A stretch of 64,000 nucleotides of DNA from Actinomycetota bacterium (GCA_030645615.1 JAUSNB010000063.1:186777-250776); one strand, 5' to 3'. Counted from the stretch's first letter, positions 21,482 to 32,621 are shown. Program-made: numbers and translations. Notes: generated from the sequence alone by a model not told the origin.

Positions 21482-22569
21482 GCCACACCGTCGGTGGGCA
21501 TGCCCTCGATGTCCCGGCGGACCCGATCGAGGAGTGCCAGCAGGAGGGCATCGACCTGCTCGTGCCGGTCGATCGTCAGCATGTGCCCGCTGTCCGGGAT
21601 GACGACGTACTCCGCACCCGGGATGTACCGGACGATCTCGTCGCTCTGCTCCTTGGGGGTGAGCCGGTCCGACGCGCCAGCGATGACCAGCACCTCCGCC
21701 GACTGCAACGCCGGCAGTGCGTTGCGACGGTCGTCGTCCTGCAGCGCAGGCAGGAACTCCGCGAGCACGTCGATCGCCGTCGACGACACCATGCCGGCCA
21801 CGAACCGGCCGGCCTGGTCGGTCGCGTTGGAGCCGAACGAGTAGACCTTGGTGAGCAGCAGTCCCAGGTCGGTATCGGCCCACCGAGTCCGCTCGACCAG
21901 GTCCTTCTGCCGGGCCACGACGGCGGCCACGGACGGTGCGAGCCGCAGGACGGCCCTGCCGAGCGCGGGCGGCAGGCCCAGGACACCGAGGCTGAGCCCC
22001 GTCGCCGTGGTCGCGATCAGGGCCACGCCGAACACGCGCTCGGCGAAGAGCTCGGGGCGCTGCTGGGCCAGAGCCATGACCGTCATGCCACCCATCGAGT
22101 GGCCGACCAGCATGAGCGGGCCGTGCGGCGCAAGGGCGTCGATCACCGACCCGAGGTCGCTGCCGAGCTGGTCCACATGATGGGAGTCGAACTCCGCTCG
22201 GTCCGAGCGGCCATGGCTGCGCTGGTCGTAGAACACCAGGCGGGCCTGGCCGCGCATGGCCCTGCGCTGGAAGTGCCAGGAGTCCTGGTTGAGCGCGTAG
22301 CCGTGGCAGAAGACCACGCTCAGGTCGCTCAGGTCGGGCTGCGACGGATCGTCGACCTCGGCGTGGAGCAGGGACCCATCGCTCGCCTCGACGACGTGCA
22401 CCGTCCCGCGGAGCATGCCGAACTCCTCGCCGTCCCCACCCGGCACGAGAGCGGCCCGGCGCAGCAGCGAGCGTTCGGCGAGCGCCCCGATCGCGGCACC
22501 GGCGGCGATGGCGCCCGCGGCGACGAGGCCCCGGCCGGCCAGCCGCGCAAACCCGGCATCCGGGCTCAT
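21478..22569 (-). CDS. Alpha/beta hydrolase with N-terminal membrane anchor
   Basis: 363 residues. A hydrophobic Ala/Gly segment at about 8-29 could be a membrane anchor. The hydrolase fold then shows the oxyanion strand VVFCHGYALNQDSW, the nucleophile elbow GHSMGG, a late Asp in GASDRLTP and the catalytic His in PDSGHML, so the triad is complete. The substrate is unknown. Genes like this are regularly found between alr and tsaE in actinobacteria. It overlaps both neighbours by 4 bases, so it belongs to the glmS-mmuM operon. Confidence 0.88.
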   Translation of the reverse strand: MSPDAGFARLAGRGLVAAGAIAAGAAIGALAERSLLRRAALVPGGDGEEFGMLRGTVHVVEASDGSLLHAEVDDPSQPDLSDLSVVFCHGYALNQDSWHFQRRAMRGQARLVFYDQRSHGRSDRAEFDSHHVDQLGSDLGSVIDALAPHGPLMLVGHSMGGMTVMALAQQRPELFAERVFGVALIATTATGLSLGVLGLPPALGRAVLRLAPSVAAVVARQKDLVERTRWADTDLGLLLTKVYSFGSNATDQAGRFVAGMVSSTAIDVLAEFLPALQDDDRRNALPALQSAEVLVIAGASDRLTPKEQSDEIVRYIPGAEYVVIPDSGHMLTIDRHEQVDALLLALLDRVRRDIEGMPTDGVA

Positions 22570-23699
22570 GCGGCGCCGCCGACATACGCGCGCGGTACGC
22601 GCGGCCCGATGCGAGTGACGATCTCGTACCCGATCGTGCCCATGGCGTCCGCCCAGTCGTCAGCAGTGGGCTCGCCCGAGTGACCCGGACCGAAGAGGAC
22701 GACCGGGGCGCCTGCCTCGGCTGCATCGCGGCCCAGGTCGACGACGAACTGGTCCATCGCCACCCGCCCGACGCACCGATGCCGCCGGCCGGCAATGGCC
22801 ACCTCGACCCGGTCGCTGCCGGCCCGCGGGATGCCGTCGGCGTAGCCGAGCGGGACCAGCGCGAGCGTCGTCGCCGCGCGGGTCGACCAGGTGTGGCCGT
22901 AGGACACACCCGTGCCTGGCTCGACCGCCTTCGTGTTGGCAAGGGCCGATCGAAGGGTCATGGCCGGGACCAGCCCTAGGTCGGCGGCGGGGCCCAGTGC
23001 GCGGGCAGGGGTCAGCCCGTACATCGCGATTCCGATGCGCACCAGGCCGGCCCGCAAGTCCGGGTGCGCCCACAGTCCTCCGCTGTTGCTGAGGTGTTGC
23101 AGGTCCGGCCGGAGCCCGGCGGCGGCCGCCTCGGCGACCGCGTCGGCGAAGCGGGCGCGTTGGGCCGTGACCGAGCCCGCACCCGGGGTGTCGGCATCGG
23201 CGAAGTGAGTCCATAGGGCCACCACGTCGACGGCCCCTTCCGCGCCTGCCTGAGCGACCGCTGCAAGGACCCCTGGCCACTCGGCCGGGCCCGCGCCGTT
23301 GCGCGACAGGCCGGTGTCGACCTTGAGGTGGACACGCGCTGACGTGCCGTGACGGCGCGCCGCTGCTGCGACCTCCGCGAGCGCCCAGGTGGTCGAGACC
23401 GATAGGTCGATGCCCTGGGCCACGCATGCGTCGACATCGGGGTCCCCGGGAGTCCACAGCCACGCGAGGACGCGGCCGGCATCCCCGTCGGCCCGCAGCG
23501 CAAGGGCTTCAGCGGGCAAGGCCACGCCCAGCCACGGGACACCGTGGGCTCGAGCAGCGCGCGCCACCGGGAGCATCCCGTGGCCGTATGCGTCGGCCTT
23601 GACGACGGCCATGATTTGCGCGCCCCCGGCCCGCTCGGCGACGACGTCGAGGTTGGCCGCGATGGCGGAGAGGTCGACCTCGGCAACTCCCCGGGTCAT
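22566..23699 (-). CDS. alr: Alanine racemase
   Basis: 377 residues. PLP enzyme that makes D-alanine for peptidoglycan. The PLP lysine is K34 in MAVVKADAYGHG and the second catalytic residue is the Tyr in GVSYGHTW. The C-terminal RVAMDQFVVDLG segment is also typical. It is translated with the NAD(P)H-hydrate repair gene upstream (4-base overlap), an association known in many bacteria. Confidence 0.96.
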   Translation of the reverse strand: MTRGVAEVDLSAIAANLDVVAERAGGAQIMAVVKADAYGHGMLPVARAARAHGVPWLGVALPAEALALRADGDAGRVLAWLWTPGDPDVDACVAQGIDLSVSTTWALAEVAAAARRHGTSARVHLKVDTGLSRNGAGPAEWPGVLAAVAQAGAEGAVDVVALWTHFADADTPGAGSVTAQRARFADAVAEAAAAGLRPDLQHLSNSGGLWAHPDLRAGLVRIGIAMYGLTPARALGPAADLGLVPAMTLRSALANTKAVEPGTGVSYGHTWSTRAATTLALVPLGYADGIPRAGSDRVEVAIAGRRHRCVGRVAMDQFVVDLGRDAAEAGAPVVLFGPGHSGEPTADDWADAMGTIGYEIVTRIGPRVPRAYVGGAA

Positions 23700-25231
23700 G
23701 ACCGGTCCCCGGCGAGATCGCCGAAACGGGCCCTGTCCACCGCTGCCGGAAGGCAGCGAACGAGGTCAGGTGCCACGACGGGTGCGTGCCGCGCCGCGAT
23801 GCGACCGGCCGCGCCGTGCAGCCACACGCCCGCAGCCACGGCCTCGATGAGGTCGCCGGCCGATCGATGCCCGTCGGCCCAGGCGCCGGCAAGGAGGCCA
23901 GCAAGGATGCCGGTCAGGACATCCCCGGAGCCGGCCGTTCCGAGGTCAGAGGTCCCCTCGGTATCGATCCAGCACTCGCCCTCGGGCCCGGCCACGATCG
24001 TCCCGGGTCCCTTCAGGACGACGACGCAGGACAACTCGGCGGCAGCCGCCAAGGCCGCCTCGCGGCGTCCGGGCGAGCGGGCGAGCAGCCCCGGCTTGAG
24101 CCGGTCGAGCTCGCCGTCATGCGGCGTGAGCACGGTGAGCAGCCCCGCCGCCGTGCGCTCGGCGATCAGCGCGCGGATCACGCGGTCATCCGCAGCCACG
24201 CCCAGGGCTCCGGCGTCCAGCACCACGGGCACCGGCGCGGCCAGCACCGCCATGACCGCCGGGTGGTCGGCCGAATCCCCGGGGAAGCCAGGGCCGCATC
24301 CCCAGGCGTCGACACGGGACTGCGCGGACGGCGGCGATCCGTCAACGACAACGTCGGGAAAACGCGTGACGACCGCCGTGGCGACACCATCGCCGCGATC
24401 GAGGTACCGGGTCATCCCGGCGTTCGCCCGCCGCGCCGACCCCACCGCCAGCAGCGCCGCCCCAGGGTAGGTCGCGGAGCCGGCCGCAACGCCGACCACG
24501 CCGCGTCGGTACTTGTAGGCATCCGGCGCGGGCTCGCCGACCCAGCGGGCGACGTCGATCGACTCGATGACGCGCGCCGTCGGGGGGGCGGTGAACGCCA
24601 GGCCGATGTCGACGATGCGGACGCTGCCGCAGTGCTGCGCGCCCGGCGCGACCACGAGTCCTGGCTTGAGGGCGCCGAAGGTCACCGTGACGTCGGCGTC
24701 GACCGCTGGCCCCGCTACGGCACCCGTGTCAGCGTCGACTCCAGACGGCAGGTCGGCGGCAACGACGATCGCTCCACTGCCGCTGGCCGCCTCCGCCAGT
24801 TGCGCGGCAGCGGGACGAAGCCCGCCGTGCCCGCCGATGCCGAGGATCCCGTCGATGACGAGATCGGCCCGCGAGACCAGGGTCCGTAGAGCCTCATCGG
24901 TCGCGGACCACCGGTGCAGGCGCCCGCCCGCCGCACGCAGTGCCGCGGCACCCTCGTCGTGGACGCTGTCCGCGACGATGACCGCATCCACGCGGCTGCC
25001 GCGCCGCGCCAGCATGGCCCCCGACCAGAGGGCATCACCACCGTTGTTCCCGGCGCCGGCCATCACGACGACCCGTCGGCCGGCCACGCCGCCCGTGGCA
25101 CCGTCAAGCAACTCCGCGCAGGCCACGGCCAGCGCGAACGCGGCGCGCTCCATGAGGGCACCCTCGGGCGTCACGGCGAACGCGGCGGCCTCCGCTGCGC
25201 GCACCTGCGCGACATCCCGGACGCCGATCAC
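23696..25231 (-). CDS. nnrDE: Bifunctional NAD(P)H-hydrate epimerase / ADP-dependent dehydratase
   Basis: 511 residues. Repairs damaged NAD(P)H: the N-terminal epimerase domain (about 1-215) interconverts R- and S-hydrates, and the C-terminal dehydratase domain (about 225-500) restores NAD(P)H. Visible: VVVMAGAGNNGGDALW in the epimerase half, and LTPHDGELDRL and GTAGSGDVLTGILAGLLAG in the ribokinase-like dehydratase half. The fused form is common in bacteria. GTG 25231 overlaps the acpS stop by 4 bases. Confidence 0.94.
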   Translation of the reverse strand: MIGVRDVAQVRAAEAAAFAVTPEGALMERAAFALAVACAELLDGATGGVAGRRVVVMAGAGNNGGDALWSGAMLARRGSRVDAVIVADSVHDEGAAALRAAGGRLHRWSATDEALRTLVSRADLVIDGILGIGGHGGLRPAAAQLAEAASGSGAIVVAADLPSGVDADTGAVAGPAVDADVTVTFGALKPGLVVAPGAQHCGSVRIVDIGLAFTAPPTARVIESIDVARWVGEPAPDAYKYRRGVVGVAAGSATYPGAALLAVGSARRANAGMTRYLDRGDGVATAVVTRFPDVVVDGSPPSAQSRVDAWGCGPGFPGDSADHPAVMAVLAAPVPVVLDAGALGVAADDRVIRALIAERTAAGLLTVLTPHDGELDRLKPGLLARSPGRREAALAAAAELSCVVVLKGPGTIVAGPEGECWIDTEGTSDLGTAGSGDVLTGILAGLLAGAWADGHRSAGDLIEAVAAGVWLHGAAGRIAARHAPVVAPDLVRCLPAAVDRARFGDLAGDRS

Positions 25232-25638
25232 CCCGACCCCCTTGCTGCGCGGGCGACCACGAACGCGATCGCCATTCCCCCATCATGGCTCAGGGACACC
25301 AGCCATGACCCGATGCCGAGCCGGGCAGCGGCCGCCTCGACCGAGCCACTCAGGTGGAGTGCCGGCTGACGGCGATGGCCGGACAGCACCTCGCAGTGGT
25401 GCCAGGAAAGGCCCGTGCTGTCGACGAGGACCTTGGCGACGGCCTCCTTGGCGGCCCACCGTGCGGCCAGGGACGCAACTCGGCCAGGTCCGGTGCCACA
25501 GGCCTCCACCTCCCGATCGGTGAAGACGCGCGAAACCAGTCCGGGCGTGCGCGCGATCGACGCGCCGAATCGGGCGACATCGACGAGGTCGACTCCGATG
25601 CCGACCACGGGTCCTTCGGGGATCAGGGCGCTACTCAA
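25228..25638 (-). CDS. acpS: Holo-[acyl-carrier-protein] synthase
   Basis: Up to 136 residues. Transfers the 4'-phosphopantetheine arm of CoA onto acyl carrier protein. Conserved blocks: GIGVDLVDVARF (Mg-binding Asp), RVFTDREVEAC, and RWAAKEAVAKVL (catalytic Glu-Ala-Lys region). Two starts are possible. TTG 25638 overlaps the glmS stop (TTGAGTAG) in the style of this operon. GTG 25608 gives the typical family N-terminus but has a purine-rich site that is too close. Confidence 0.93.
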   Translation of the reverse strand: MSSALIPEGPVVGIGVDLVDVARFGASIARTPGLVSRVFTDREVEACGTGPGRVASLAARWAAKEAVAKVLVDSTGLSWHHCEVLSGHRRQPALHLSGSVEAAAARLGIGSWLVSLSHDGGMAIAFVVARAARGSG

Positions 25639-27481
25639 CCGTGACGGACTTGGCGAGATTGCGGGGCTGGTCTACGTCGAGGCCACGGGCCGTGGCCATC
25701 TCGCAAGCGAACACCTGCAGCGGAACCGTGGCGACCAAGGGCTGCATGAGCGTCGGAACCGCCGGGATCCGGATCACGTGGTCGGCGAACTCTGCGATGA
25801 CCTCGTCGCCCTCCTCGGCGATCGCGATGACGCGCGCCCCGCGGGCGCGGACCTCCTGGATGTTGGACACGATCTTGTCGTGCAGCACGGATCGCCCTCG
25901 AGGTGACGGGACGATGACGATGACCGGCACGCCCTCCTCGATCAGCGCGATCGGCCCGTGCTTCAACTCGCCGGCGGCGAACCCCTCGGCGTGCATGTAG
26001 GCGAGTTCCTTGAGCTTGAGGGCGCCCTCGAGGGCAACCGGGTAGCCGACATGCCGGCCGAGGAACAGGACCGACGTCGAGGAGGCGAGCTCGCGGGCCA
26101 GCGCGCGCACCGGTTCGGTGGTGTCGAGCACGAGGTCGACCTTGCTCGGCATGCTGTCGAGCTCCTCGAGGATGCCCCGGATCTCGTCCTCGAACATCGA
26201 GCCGCGCACCTGTGCCAGGTACAGGCCGACCAGGTAGGCCGCAATGATCTGAGTAAGGAAGGCCTTCGTCGATGCGACGGAGATCTCAGGCCCTGCATAG
26301 GTGTACAGGACGGCGTCGGACTCCCGCGGAATGGTGGATCCGACCGTATTGCAGATGGCGAGCGTCTTCGCTCCCTGTGCCTTGGCATGCCGCAGCGCCA
26401 TCAACGTGTCCATCGTCTCGCCCGACTGGGAGATCGCGATGACCAGTGTGTCCGGCCCGACGATCGGGTCTCGGTAGCGGAACTCGCTGGCCAGCTCGAC
26501 CTCGACCGGCAGCCGCGTCCAGTGCTCGATGGCGTACTTGGCGACCATGCCCGCGTGCGCGGCCGTGCCGCAGGCGATCACGACCACCTTGGTGACCGCT
26601 CGCAGTGCCGCGTCCTCCGCCGCCGACACATCCAGCTGGATCCGGTGGTCCTTGCTGATGCGCCCCCGGAGGGAATCGGCGACCGCCCGGGGCTGTTCGG
26701 CGATCTCCTTGAGCATGTAGAGGTCGTATCCGCCCTTCTCCGCGGCCGACGTGTCCCAGTCCACGTGGAAGGGACGGGTCTCGACCGGCTCGCCCGCGAA
26801 GTCGGTGACCACCACGGAATCCGGTCGGATTGCGACGACCTGGTCCTGGCCCAGCTCGAGCGCCGACCGCGTGTGGTCGACGAATGCCGCCACGTCAGAC
26901 GCCACGAAGTTCTCGCCCTCGCCGAGCCCGACGACGAGAGGGGAGTTGCGACGCGCCGCGACCACGAGATCCGGCTGGGTGCGATCGATGCACACGAGGG
27001 TGAACGCACCCTCAAGCCGCCGGCAGGTGCGGCGCATCGCCTCGGCGAGGTCCCCGTCAGCCTCCGGCAGCGAGTGCGCGAGCAGGTGAGCAACGACCTC
27101 GGTGTCGGTCTCGGACGCAAGGACCACGCCCGCGGCAGTGAGCTCGGCCCGCAGCCCTGCGAAGTTCTCGATTATCCCGTTGTGTATGACGGCGACGCGA
27201 CCGTCGTCGCTGACATGCGGGTGGGCATTCCGGTCGGTGGGTCCGCCGTGGGTGGCCCAACGGGTGTGGCCGATGCCTGTGGTCGAGTCAGGCATCGGGT
27301 CGCTGCCGATGAGGGTCTCAAGGTTGGCAAGCTTGCCGGCCTTCTTGCGGACGACGAGGGCGCCGTCGCTGATGACGGCAACCCCGGCGGAGTCGTAGCC
27401 TCGGTACTCAAGCCTGCGCAGGCCGTTCACGATGACGTCGAGGGCCTGCTTGCTGCCTACATACCCCACGATTCCGCACAT
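25631..27481 (-). CDS. glmS: Glutamine-fructose-6-phosphate aminotransferase (isomerizing)
   Basis: 616 residues. Makes glucosamine-6-phosphate, the entry point to UDP-GlcNAc and peptidoglycan. The N-terminal glutaminase domain begins MCGIVGYVG with the catalytic Cys2; two SIS sugar-isomerase domains follow (ISQSGETMDT near the first). The C-terminus ends DQPRNLAKSVTVE as in the whole family. ATG 27481 is fixed by the Cys2 requirement. First gene of the long leftward operon. There is no room for a glmS ribozyme in the 43-base gap before the divergent DUF389 gene. Confidence 0.97.
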   Translation of the reverse strand: MCGIVGYVGSKQALDVIVNGLRRLEYRGYDSAGVAVISDGALVVRKKAGKLANLETLIGSDPMPDSTTGIGHTRWATHGGPTDRNAHPHVSDDGRVAVIHNGIIENFAGLRAELTAAGVVLASETDTEVVAHLLAHSLPEADGDLAEAMRRTCRRLEGAFTLVCIDRTQPDLVVAARRNSPLVVGLGEGENFVASDVAAFVDHTRSALELGQDQVVAIRPDSVVVTDFAGEPVETRPFHVDWDTSAAEKGGYDLYMLKEIAEQPRAVADSLRGRISKDHRIQLDVSAAEDAALRAVTKVVVIACGTAAHAGMVAKYAIEHWTRLPVEVELASEFRYRDPIVGPDTLVIAISQSGETMDTLMALRHAKAQGAKTLAICNTVGSTIPRESDAVLYTYAGPEISVASTKAFLTQIIAAYLVGLYLAQVRGSMFEDEIRGILEELDSMPSKVDLVLDTTEPVRALARELASSTSVLFLGRHVGYPVALEGALKLKELAYMHAEGFAAGELKHGPIALIEEGVPVIVIVPSPRGRSVLHDKIVSNIQEVRARGARVIAIAEEGDEVIAEFADHVIRIPAVPTLMQPLVATVPLQVFACEMATARGLDVDQPRNLAKSVTVE

Positions 27482-27524
27482 AGGGGCAAGCCTACGCGGC
27501 CACTGACGGCACAATGGCGCCGTG

Positions 27525-28511
27525 ATGACGGTCCGGGTGCGTTGCCCCGATGACCTGTCTTCGCAGGTCGTGCGACTCCTTGAGGGGATCCCGGCGATCA
27601 GCGCGCTTGCCGTCTACCCGGACGCCAGCCTTCTGCCCAAGGGCAGCATCATCGAGGCCGACCTGCCGCGTGAGGAGGTCAACGCCGTCATCGACGCCCT
27701 GGTCGACCTCGGCGTCCCTGTTGAGGGCACCATCCAGGTCTTTTCGGTCCCGACCTTCGTGTCACGGCCTGGGCTGCGGGCTGAGCAGGATGCCCCCGGA
27801 GCGGGCACGGATGCCGTGGTGTGGGCCGAGGTCTTGGAACGCGCCTACGAGGACTCCGCCCTGACCTGGACGTACCTGAGCTTCATGATGCTGGCCACCC
27901 TGCTCGCCGCTATCGCCGTGGTAACCGACTCGGTGGTCCTCGTCATCGGCGCCATGGTGCTCGGTCCGGAGTTCGTGCCGATCGCGGCCCTGGGCCTGGG
28001 CCTGGTCCGCAGGCGATACCACCTGCTGCGCCAGTCCCTGCGCACCCTCGTCATCGGCTTCGCCGTGGCCATCGCCGCCGTGGCTGCCTTGGCGCTGGTG
28101 GCCCGATGGACGGGGCTCATCGACGGTTCGGACCTCCTGCTCGAGCACCGGCCCGGCACTAGCTTCATCTACCAGCCGAACGCATGGTCGCTCATCATCG
28201 CCGTGATCGCGGGGGCGGCCGGCGTGCTGGCACTGACCTCCGCCAAGTCCGGCGGGTTGGTCGGGGTGTTCATCTCGGTCACGACCATCCCCGCCGCCGG
28301 GAACATCGCGGTGGCAGCGGTGTTCGCCGAGTGGAGCGAGGTGTGGGGCAGTTCCCTCACCCTCGTGGTCAACATCACCGGGATGGCGCTGGCCGGGTGG
28401 CTGACGCTGACGCTGCAGCAGGCCGTGTGGTCTCGCCTCAGTCGAGGGCGAGGTCAGTGGCCACGACCGCCGCGAGCCCGTCCGCGATCCGCCGGGCCTG
28501 GACCTCGGTAG
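27525..28511 (+). CDS. DUF389 membrane protein
   Basis: 328 residues. A soluble N-terminal domain of about 100 residues with a ferredoxin-like pattern ([19 protein letters not shown]) precedes about six transmembrane helices. The block [28 protein letters not shown] is the DUF389 hallmark. Function is not established. A basic Pro/Arg tail (final ~25 residues) is read from DNA that also encodes the end of glmM on the other strand, a 74-base convergent overlap. ATG 27525 directly follows a possible GTG at 27522. Confidence 0.85.
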   Translation: MTVRVRCPDDLSSQVVRLLEGIPAISALAVYPDASLLPKGSIIEADLPREEVNAVIDALVDLGVPVEGTIQVFSVPTFVSRPGLRAEQDAPGAGTDAVVWAEVLERAYEDSALTWTYLSFMMLATLLAAIAVVTDSVVLVIGAMVLGPEFVPIAALGLGLVRRRYHLLRQSLRTLVIGFAVAIAAVAALALVARWTGLIDGSDLLLEHRPGTSFIYQPNAWSLIIAVIAGAAGVLALTSAKSGGLVGVFISVTTIPAAGNIAVAAVFAEWSEVWGSSLTLVVNITGMALAGWLTLTLQQAVWSRLSRGRGQWPRPPRARPRSAGPGPR

Positions 28512-29787
28512 GCGCCTCGACCATCACGCGGATGACCGGCTCGGTGCCGGAGGGGCGCAGCAACACGCGGCCCGTGGTGCCGAGTTCTGCCTCTGCCGCC
28601 GCCACGGCAGCCGCGACGCCGCTGGCTCCGTCGACGCCCGCGCGGTCGACACCGCGGACGTTGACCAGGACCTGCGGGAGCTTGATGACCATCGAGGCAA
28701 GGGCGGACAGGGGTCGCCCGGTGGCCGCCACCTCGGCCAGCAGGTGCAGTGCGGTGAGGAGCCCGTCGCCCGTGGTGGCGTACTGCGACATCACGACGTG
28801 CCCGCTCTGCTCCCCGCCGAGGACGAAGCCGCCGTCGCGCATCGCCTCGAGCACGTACCGGTCACCGACCCCGGTCTCGACGACGTTGATGCCCGCCTCG
28901 CGCATCGCGATGCTGAAGCCGAGGTTGGCCATGACCGTCGCGACCACCGTGTTGCCGGCCAGACGGCCCTGGCGGGCCATGGCCACGGCGAGGATGGCCA
29001 GGATGTGGTCGCCATCGACCACATTGCCGTCGGCATCCACCGCCAGGCAGCGATCGGCATCGCCGTCGTGGGCGATGCCGGCATCAGCGCCATGCGCCCT
29101 GACGGCGTCGATGAGGCTGCCCATGTGCGTGCTCCCGCAGTCCTCGTTGATGTTCAGCCCGTCGGGCTCGGCATGGATCGCGATGACCGTCGCACCGGCA
29201 CGCTCGAGTACGTCGGGGGCCACCTGTGAGGCCGCGCCGTTCGCGCAGTCCACGACCACCGTCAGTCCGTCGAGCCGTTGGGCGGTCGTGGTCAGCACGT
29301 GGTCGGCGTAGTGACGGAAGGCCTTGACCTCGCGCCGCACCCGCCCGACGGCGGCGCCCACCGGACGGTCCCAGGGATCGTTCAGGCGCTGCTCGATCGC
29401 GTCCTCGATGGCGTCGTCCAGCTTGTGCCCGCCACGGGAGAAGAACTTGATGCCGTTGTCCGGCATGGGGTTGTGGGAGGCCGACAGCATGACCCCGAGG
29501 TCGGCATCAAGGCTCTCGGTGAGGAAGGCTGCGGCCGGGGTCGGCAGGACGCCCACCAACGACACGTCGACGCCCGCGCTTGCCAGTCCGGCGACGACGG
29601 CCGCCTCGAGGAACTCCCCGCTAGCTCGGCCGTCCCGCGCCACCACTGCCCTGGGACGGTGGCCGCTGAACGCACCCGCATCCGCCAGGACGTGAGCGGC
29701 CGCCACCGAGAGGTCCAGGGCCAGCTCGGCGGTCACCTCGCGATTAGCGAGCCCGCGCACCCCGTCGGTGCCGAAGAGCCGGCCCAC
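28438..29787 (-). CDS. glmM: Phosphoglucosamine mutase
   Basis: 449 residues. Converts glucosamine-6-phosphate to glucosamine-1-phosphate, the step after GlmS. The phosphoserine is S104 in [13 protein letters not shown], the metal-binding loop is DGDADR, and the phosphate-binding tail is [17 protein letters not shown] 29787 gives the family N-terminus ([11 protein letters not shown]). It sits 4 bases after rpsI in the ribosomal transcript, the usual actinobacterial order, and converges on the DUF389 gene with a 74-base overlap. Confidence 0.96.
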   Translation of the reverse strand: MGRLFGTDGVRGLANREVTAELALDLSVAAAHVLADAGAFSGHRPRAVVARDGRASGEFLEAAVVAGLASAGVDVSLVGVLPTPAAAFLTESLDADLGVMLSASHNPMPDNGIKFFSRGGHKLDDAIEDAIEQRLNDPWDRPVGAAVGRVRREVKAFRHYADHVLTTTAQRLDGLTVVVDCANGAASQVAPDVLERAGATVIAIHAEPDGLNINEDCGSTHMGSLIDAVRAHGADAGIAHDGDADRCLAVDADGNVVDGDHILAILAVAMARQGRLAGNTVVATVMANLGFSIAMREAGINVVETGVGDRYVLEAMRDGGFVLGGEQSGHVVMSQYATTGDGLLTALHLLAEVAATGRPLSALASMVIKLPQVLVNVRGVDRAGVDGASGVAAAVAAAEAELGTTGRVLLRPSGTEPVIRVMVEAPTEVQARRIADGLAAVVATDLALD

Positions 29788-29791
29788 TCGG

Positions 29792-30292
<501 letters not shown>

Positions 30293-30325
30293 TGCCAATA
30301 CCTCTCGTGGAGCCTGGAACCGCGA

Positions 30326-30769
30326 CTACTGCGCGATCTGGGTGATCTGGAAGGGCTGCGGGGACTGGGCCGCATGGGGGTGCAGCGGACCCGCATAGAC
30401 CTTGAGCTTCTTGATCTGCTGCCGGCCCAGCTTGTTGTGCGGGAGCATCCCCTTGACCGCCTTCTCGACGACCCGGCGGGGGTTGGACTCCATGAGCTCG
30501 CTGTACGAGGTCGTGGTGAGGCCGCCCGGGAAGCCGGAGTGGCGATACTCGTTCTTCTGCTGCTTCTTGTTCCCGGTCAGGACGACCTTGTCGGCATTGA
30601 TCACGATGACGAAGTCGCCAGTGTCGACGTGGGGGGCGAAGATGGGCTTGTGCTTCCCGCGCAGGAGGGTCGCGACGTGGGTGGCCAGTCGTCCGAGGAC
30701 GACGTCGGTGGCGTCGATGACATGCCAGGTGCGATCGATCTCGCTGGCCTTGGGGCTATATGTGCGCAC
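30326..30769 (-). CDS. rplM: 50S ribosomal protein L13
   Basis: 147 residues, the standard length. The N-terminus [20 protein letters not shown] and the motif [17 protein letters not shown] identify it; L13 is an early assembly protein of the large subunit. GTG 30769 has AAGGTGG just upstream. A longer open frame exists upstream but holds no family sequence. It is preceded by a 190-base leader and followed by rpsI and glmM. Confidence 0.98.
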   Translation of the reverse strand: MRTYSPKASEIDRTWHVIDATDVVLGRLATHVATLLRGKHKPIFAPHVDTGDFVIVINADKVVLTGNKKQQKNEYRHSGFPGGLTTTSYSELMESNPRRVVEKAVKGMLPHNKLGRQQIKKLKVYAGPLHPHAAQSPQPFQITQIAQ

Positions 30770-30900
30770 AGGACGCCACCTTTGGTTTCTCGTCGGGACC
30801 GGACTCTGCACGCCCCGGCAGGTGCCGGTGCGCCGTACTGGGCAGCATCCCTGATGCCCAGGCTGTGCATGCGGCCCAGGGCCGTCCACAGCAGCAGCCA

Positions 30901-30929
30901 AGACTACCGGGGCGCCCCGAGCCAGCCAA
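30901..30929 (-). promoter_or_regulatory. Candidate rplM-rpsI promoter
   Basis: On the minus strand TTGGCT and TAGTCT are separated by 17 bases, leaving a leader of about 120 bases before rplM. This lies in the 190-base gap after the ABC-F gene. The match is moderate; ribosomal leaders of this length often carry autogenous control elements. Confidence 0.4.
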
Positions 30930-30959
30930 ATCAGCCCTGCCGACCAGTCGGAAACGGGG

Positions 30960-32621
30960 CTACCAGTCGGAGAAGACCGGCTCGGGGGTCTCCACCACGC
31001 TCGCATCCGCCCGGAACACCCAGAACCGGTCGAATCCGCGGGTGAACCATCGGTCGTGGGTGACCGCCACCACCGTTCCCTCAAAACCGGCCAGACCCTC
31101 CTCCAGCGCCTCGGCACTGGCCAGGTCGAGGTTGTCGGTCGGCTCGTCCAGCAGCAGCAGGGTGGCCCCGCCCAACTCCAGCAGCAGGATCTGGAACCGG
31201 GCCTGCTGGCCGCCGGACAGGGTGTCGAAGTCCTGCTCCGAGGCCTGGGCGAGTTCATACCTGTCCAGCACTCGGGCCGCCTGCTCGCGTGGCAGCCCCG
31301 ATCGGTGCTCGTCGCCGCGGTGCAGGATGTCAAGCAGGGTTCGGCCGGACAGGTCGGGACGCACATGCGTCTGGGCGAAGAAGCCGGGCCGCACCCGGGC
31401 ACCGAGCCGGGCCACGCCGGAATGCGCCACCGGCGCGATCTCCACCTCGCCGACCGGCCGATGCTCGACGTCGGGGTCGGTGCCGCCCCGGGCCAGCAGC
31501 CGCAGCAGGTGGGACTTGCCCGATCCGTTGGCGCCGAGCACCGCGAGGCGCTCCCCGAACCAGACCTCGCCGTCGAACGGGGCGGTCAGCCCGGTCAGGG
31601 CAAGTGACTCGCACACGATCGCCCGCTTGGCGGTGCGCCCGCCGGCCAGGCGCATCCGGACGTTCTGCTGCCGGGGCACCGCGATCGGTGGACCGGCCTC
31701 CTCGAACTTTCGCAGTCGCGTCTGCGCGGCCTGGTACCGCGACGCCATCCCGTCGTTGTAGGTGGCCTTGACCTTGAGGGACTGGACCAATTCCTTGAGC
31801 TTGACGTGCTCCTCGTCCCACCGCCGGCGCAGTTCCTCTAGCCGGGAGAACCGGTCAGCCCGCGCCGCATGGAACGAGCCGAACCCGCCGCCGTGCACCC
31901 AGACCGTGTTGCCGGCCGCCCCGAGCTCCACTGAGACGACATGGCTGGCGCACTGGTGCAGCAGCTCGCGATCGTGCGAGATGAGCAGGACGGTCTTGGG
32001 GGTTTGCCGCAACTGGTCCTCCAGCCACGTCTTGCCCGGAACGTCGAGGTAGTTGTCGGGCTCGTCGAGCAGCAGGATCCCGGCCGGCCCGCGGAGCAGG
32101 AGCTCAAGGACCAGCCGCTTCTGCTCGCCGCCGGACAGCGTCGACACCGCACGCCATCGCAGGGTCTCGAAGGGCACGCCCATGGCGGCCACGGTCACCA
32201 CATCGAACAGCACCTCGGCGTCATAGCCACCGGCCTCCCCGTACTCGGCTATGGCATGCGCGTACGACATCTGGGTCGCCTCGTCGTCGCTCTCCATCAT
32301 CGCCAACTCGGCCGAATCCAGGCGCTGCGCGGCGGCACGCAGGGGGACCGGGCTGACCCCGAGGAGCAGGTCCCGGACCGTCCCCTCGGACATCTGGCCG
32401 ACGAACTGCCGCATCACCGCGATGGCATCGCTGTAGACGATCGAGCCTTCGTCGGGCCGAATGTCGCCCGCGACCATGCGCAGCAGCGTCGTCTTGCCAG
32501 CCCCGTTCGCTCCGACGAGCGCCGCGGTAGCTCCGTCGGGCACCCGGAAGGAGACGTCGTCGAGCAGGACCCTGCCGTCCGGCAACGAGAAGGTGACGTG
32601 CTGGACGTCGATGTGCCCCAC
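30960..32621 (-). CDS. ABC-F family ATP-binding protein
   Basis: 553 residues, two ATP-binding cassettes and no membrane segments. Walker A motifs are GANGAGKTT (first half) and GANGSGKSH (second half); both signature ([18 protein letters not shown]) and Walker B motifs ([22 protein letters not shown]) are intact. ABC-F proteins act on the ribosome, some protecting it from antibiotics, others tuning translation. The inter-domain linker is short, so I cannot say which subgroup. GTG 32621 lies 1 base downstream of the truA stop, so the two are probably coupled. Confidence 0.9.
   Translation of the reverse strand: MGHIDVQHVTFSLPDGRVLLDDVSFRVPDGATAALVGANGAGKTTLLRMVAGDIRPDEGSIVYSDAIAVMRQFVGQMSEGTVRDLLLGVSPVPLRAAAQRLDSAELAMMESDDEATQMSYAHAIAEYGEAGGYDAEVLFDVVTVAAMGVPFETLRWRAVSTLSGGEQKRLVLELLLRGPAGILLLDEPDNYLDVPGKTWLEDQLRQTPKTVLLISHDRELLHQCASHVVSVELGAAGNTVWVHGGGFGSFHAARADRFSRLEELRRRWDEEHVKLKELVQSLKVKATYNDGMASRYQAAQTRLRKFEEAGPPIAVPRQQNVRMRLAGGRTAKRAIVCESLALTGLTAPFDGEVWFGERLAVLGANGSGKSHLLRLLARGGTDPDVEHRPVGEVEIAPVAHSGVARLGARVRPGFFAQTHVRPDLSGRTLLDILHRGDEHRSGLPREQAARVLDRYELAQASEQDFDTLSGGQQARFQILLLELGGATLLLLDEPTDNLDLASAEALEEGLAGFEGTVVAVTHDRWFTRGFDRFWVFRADASVVETPEPVFSDW

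Noticed and set aside
27482..27524. glmS ribozyme
   Set aside because: The gap before glmS is only 43 bases and is shared with the divergent DUF389 gene, too short for the ribozyme.
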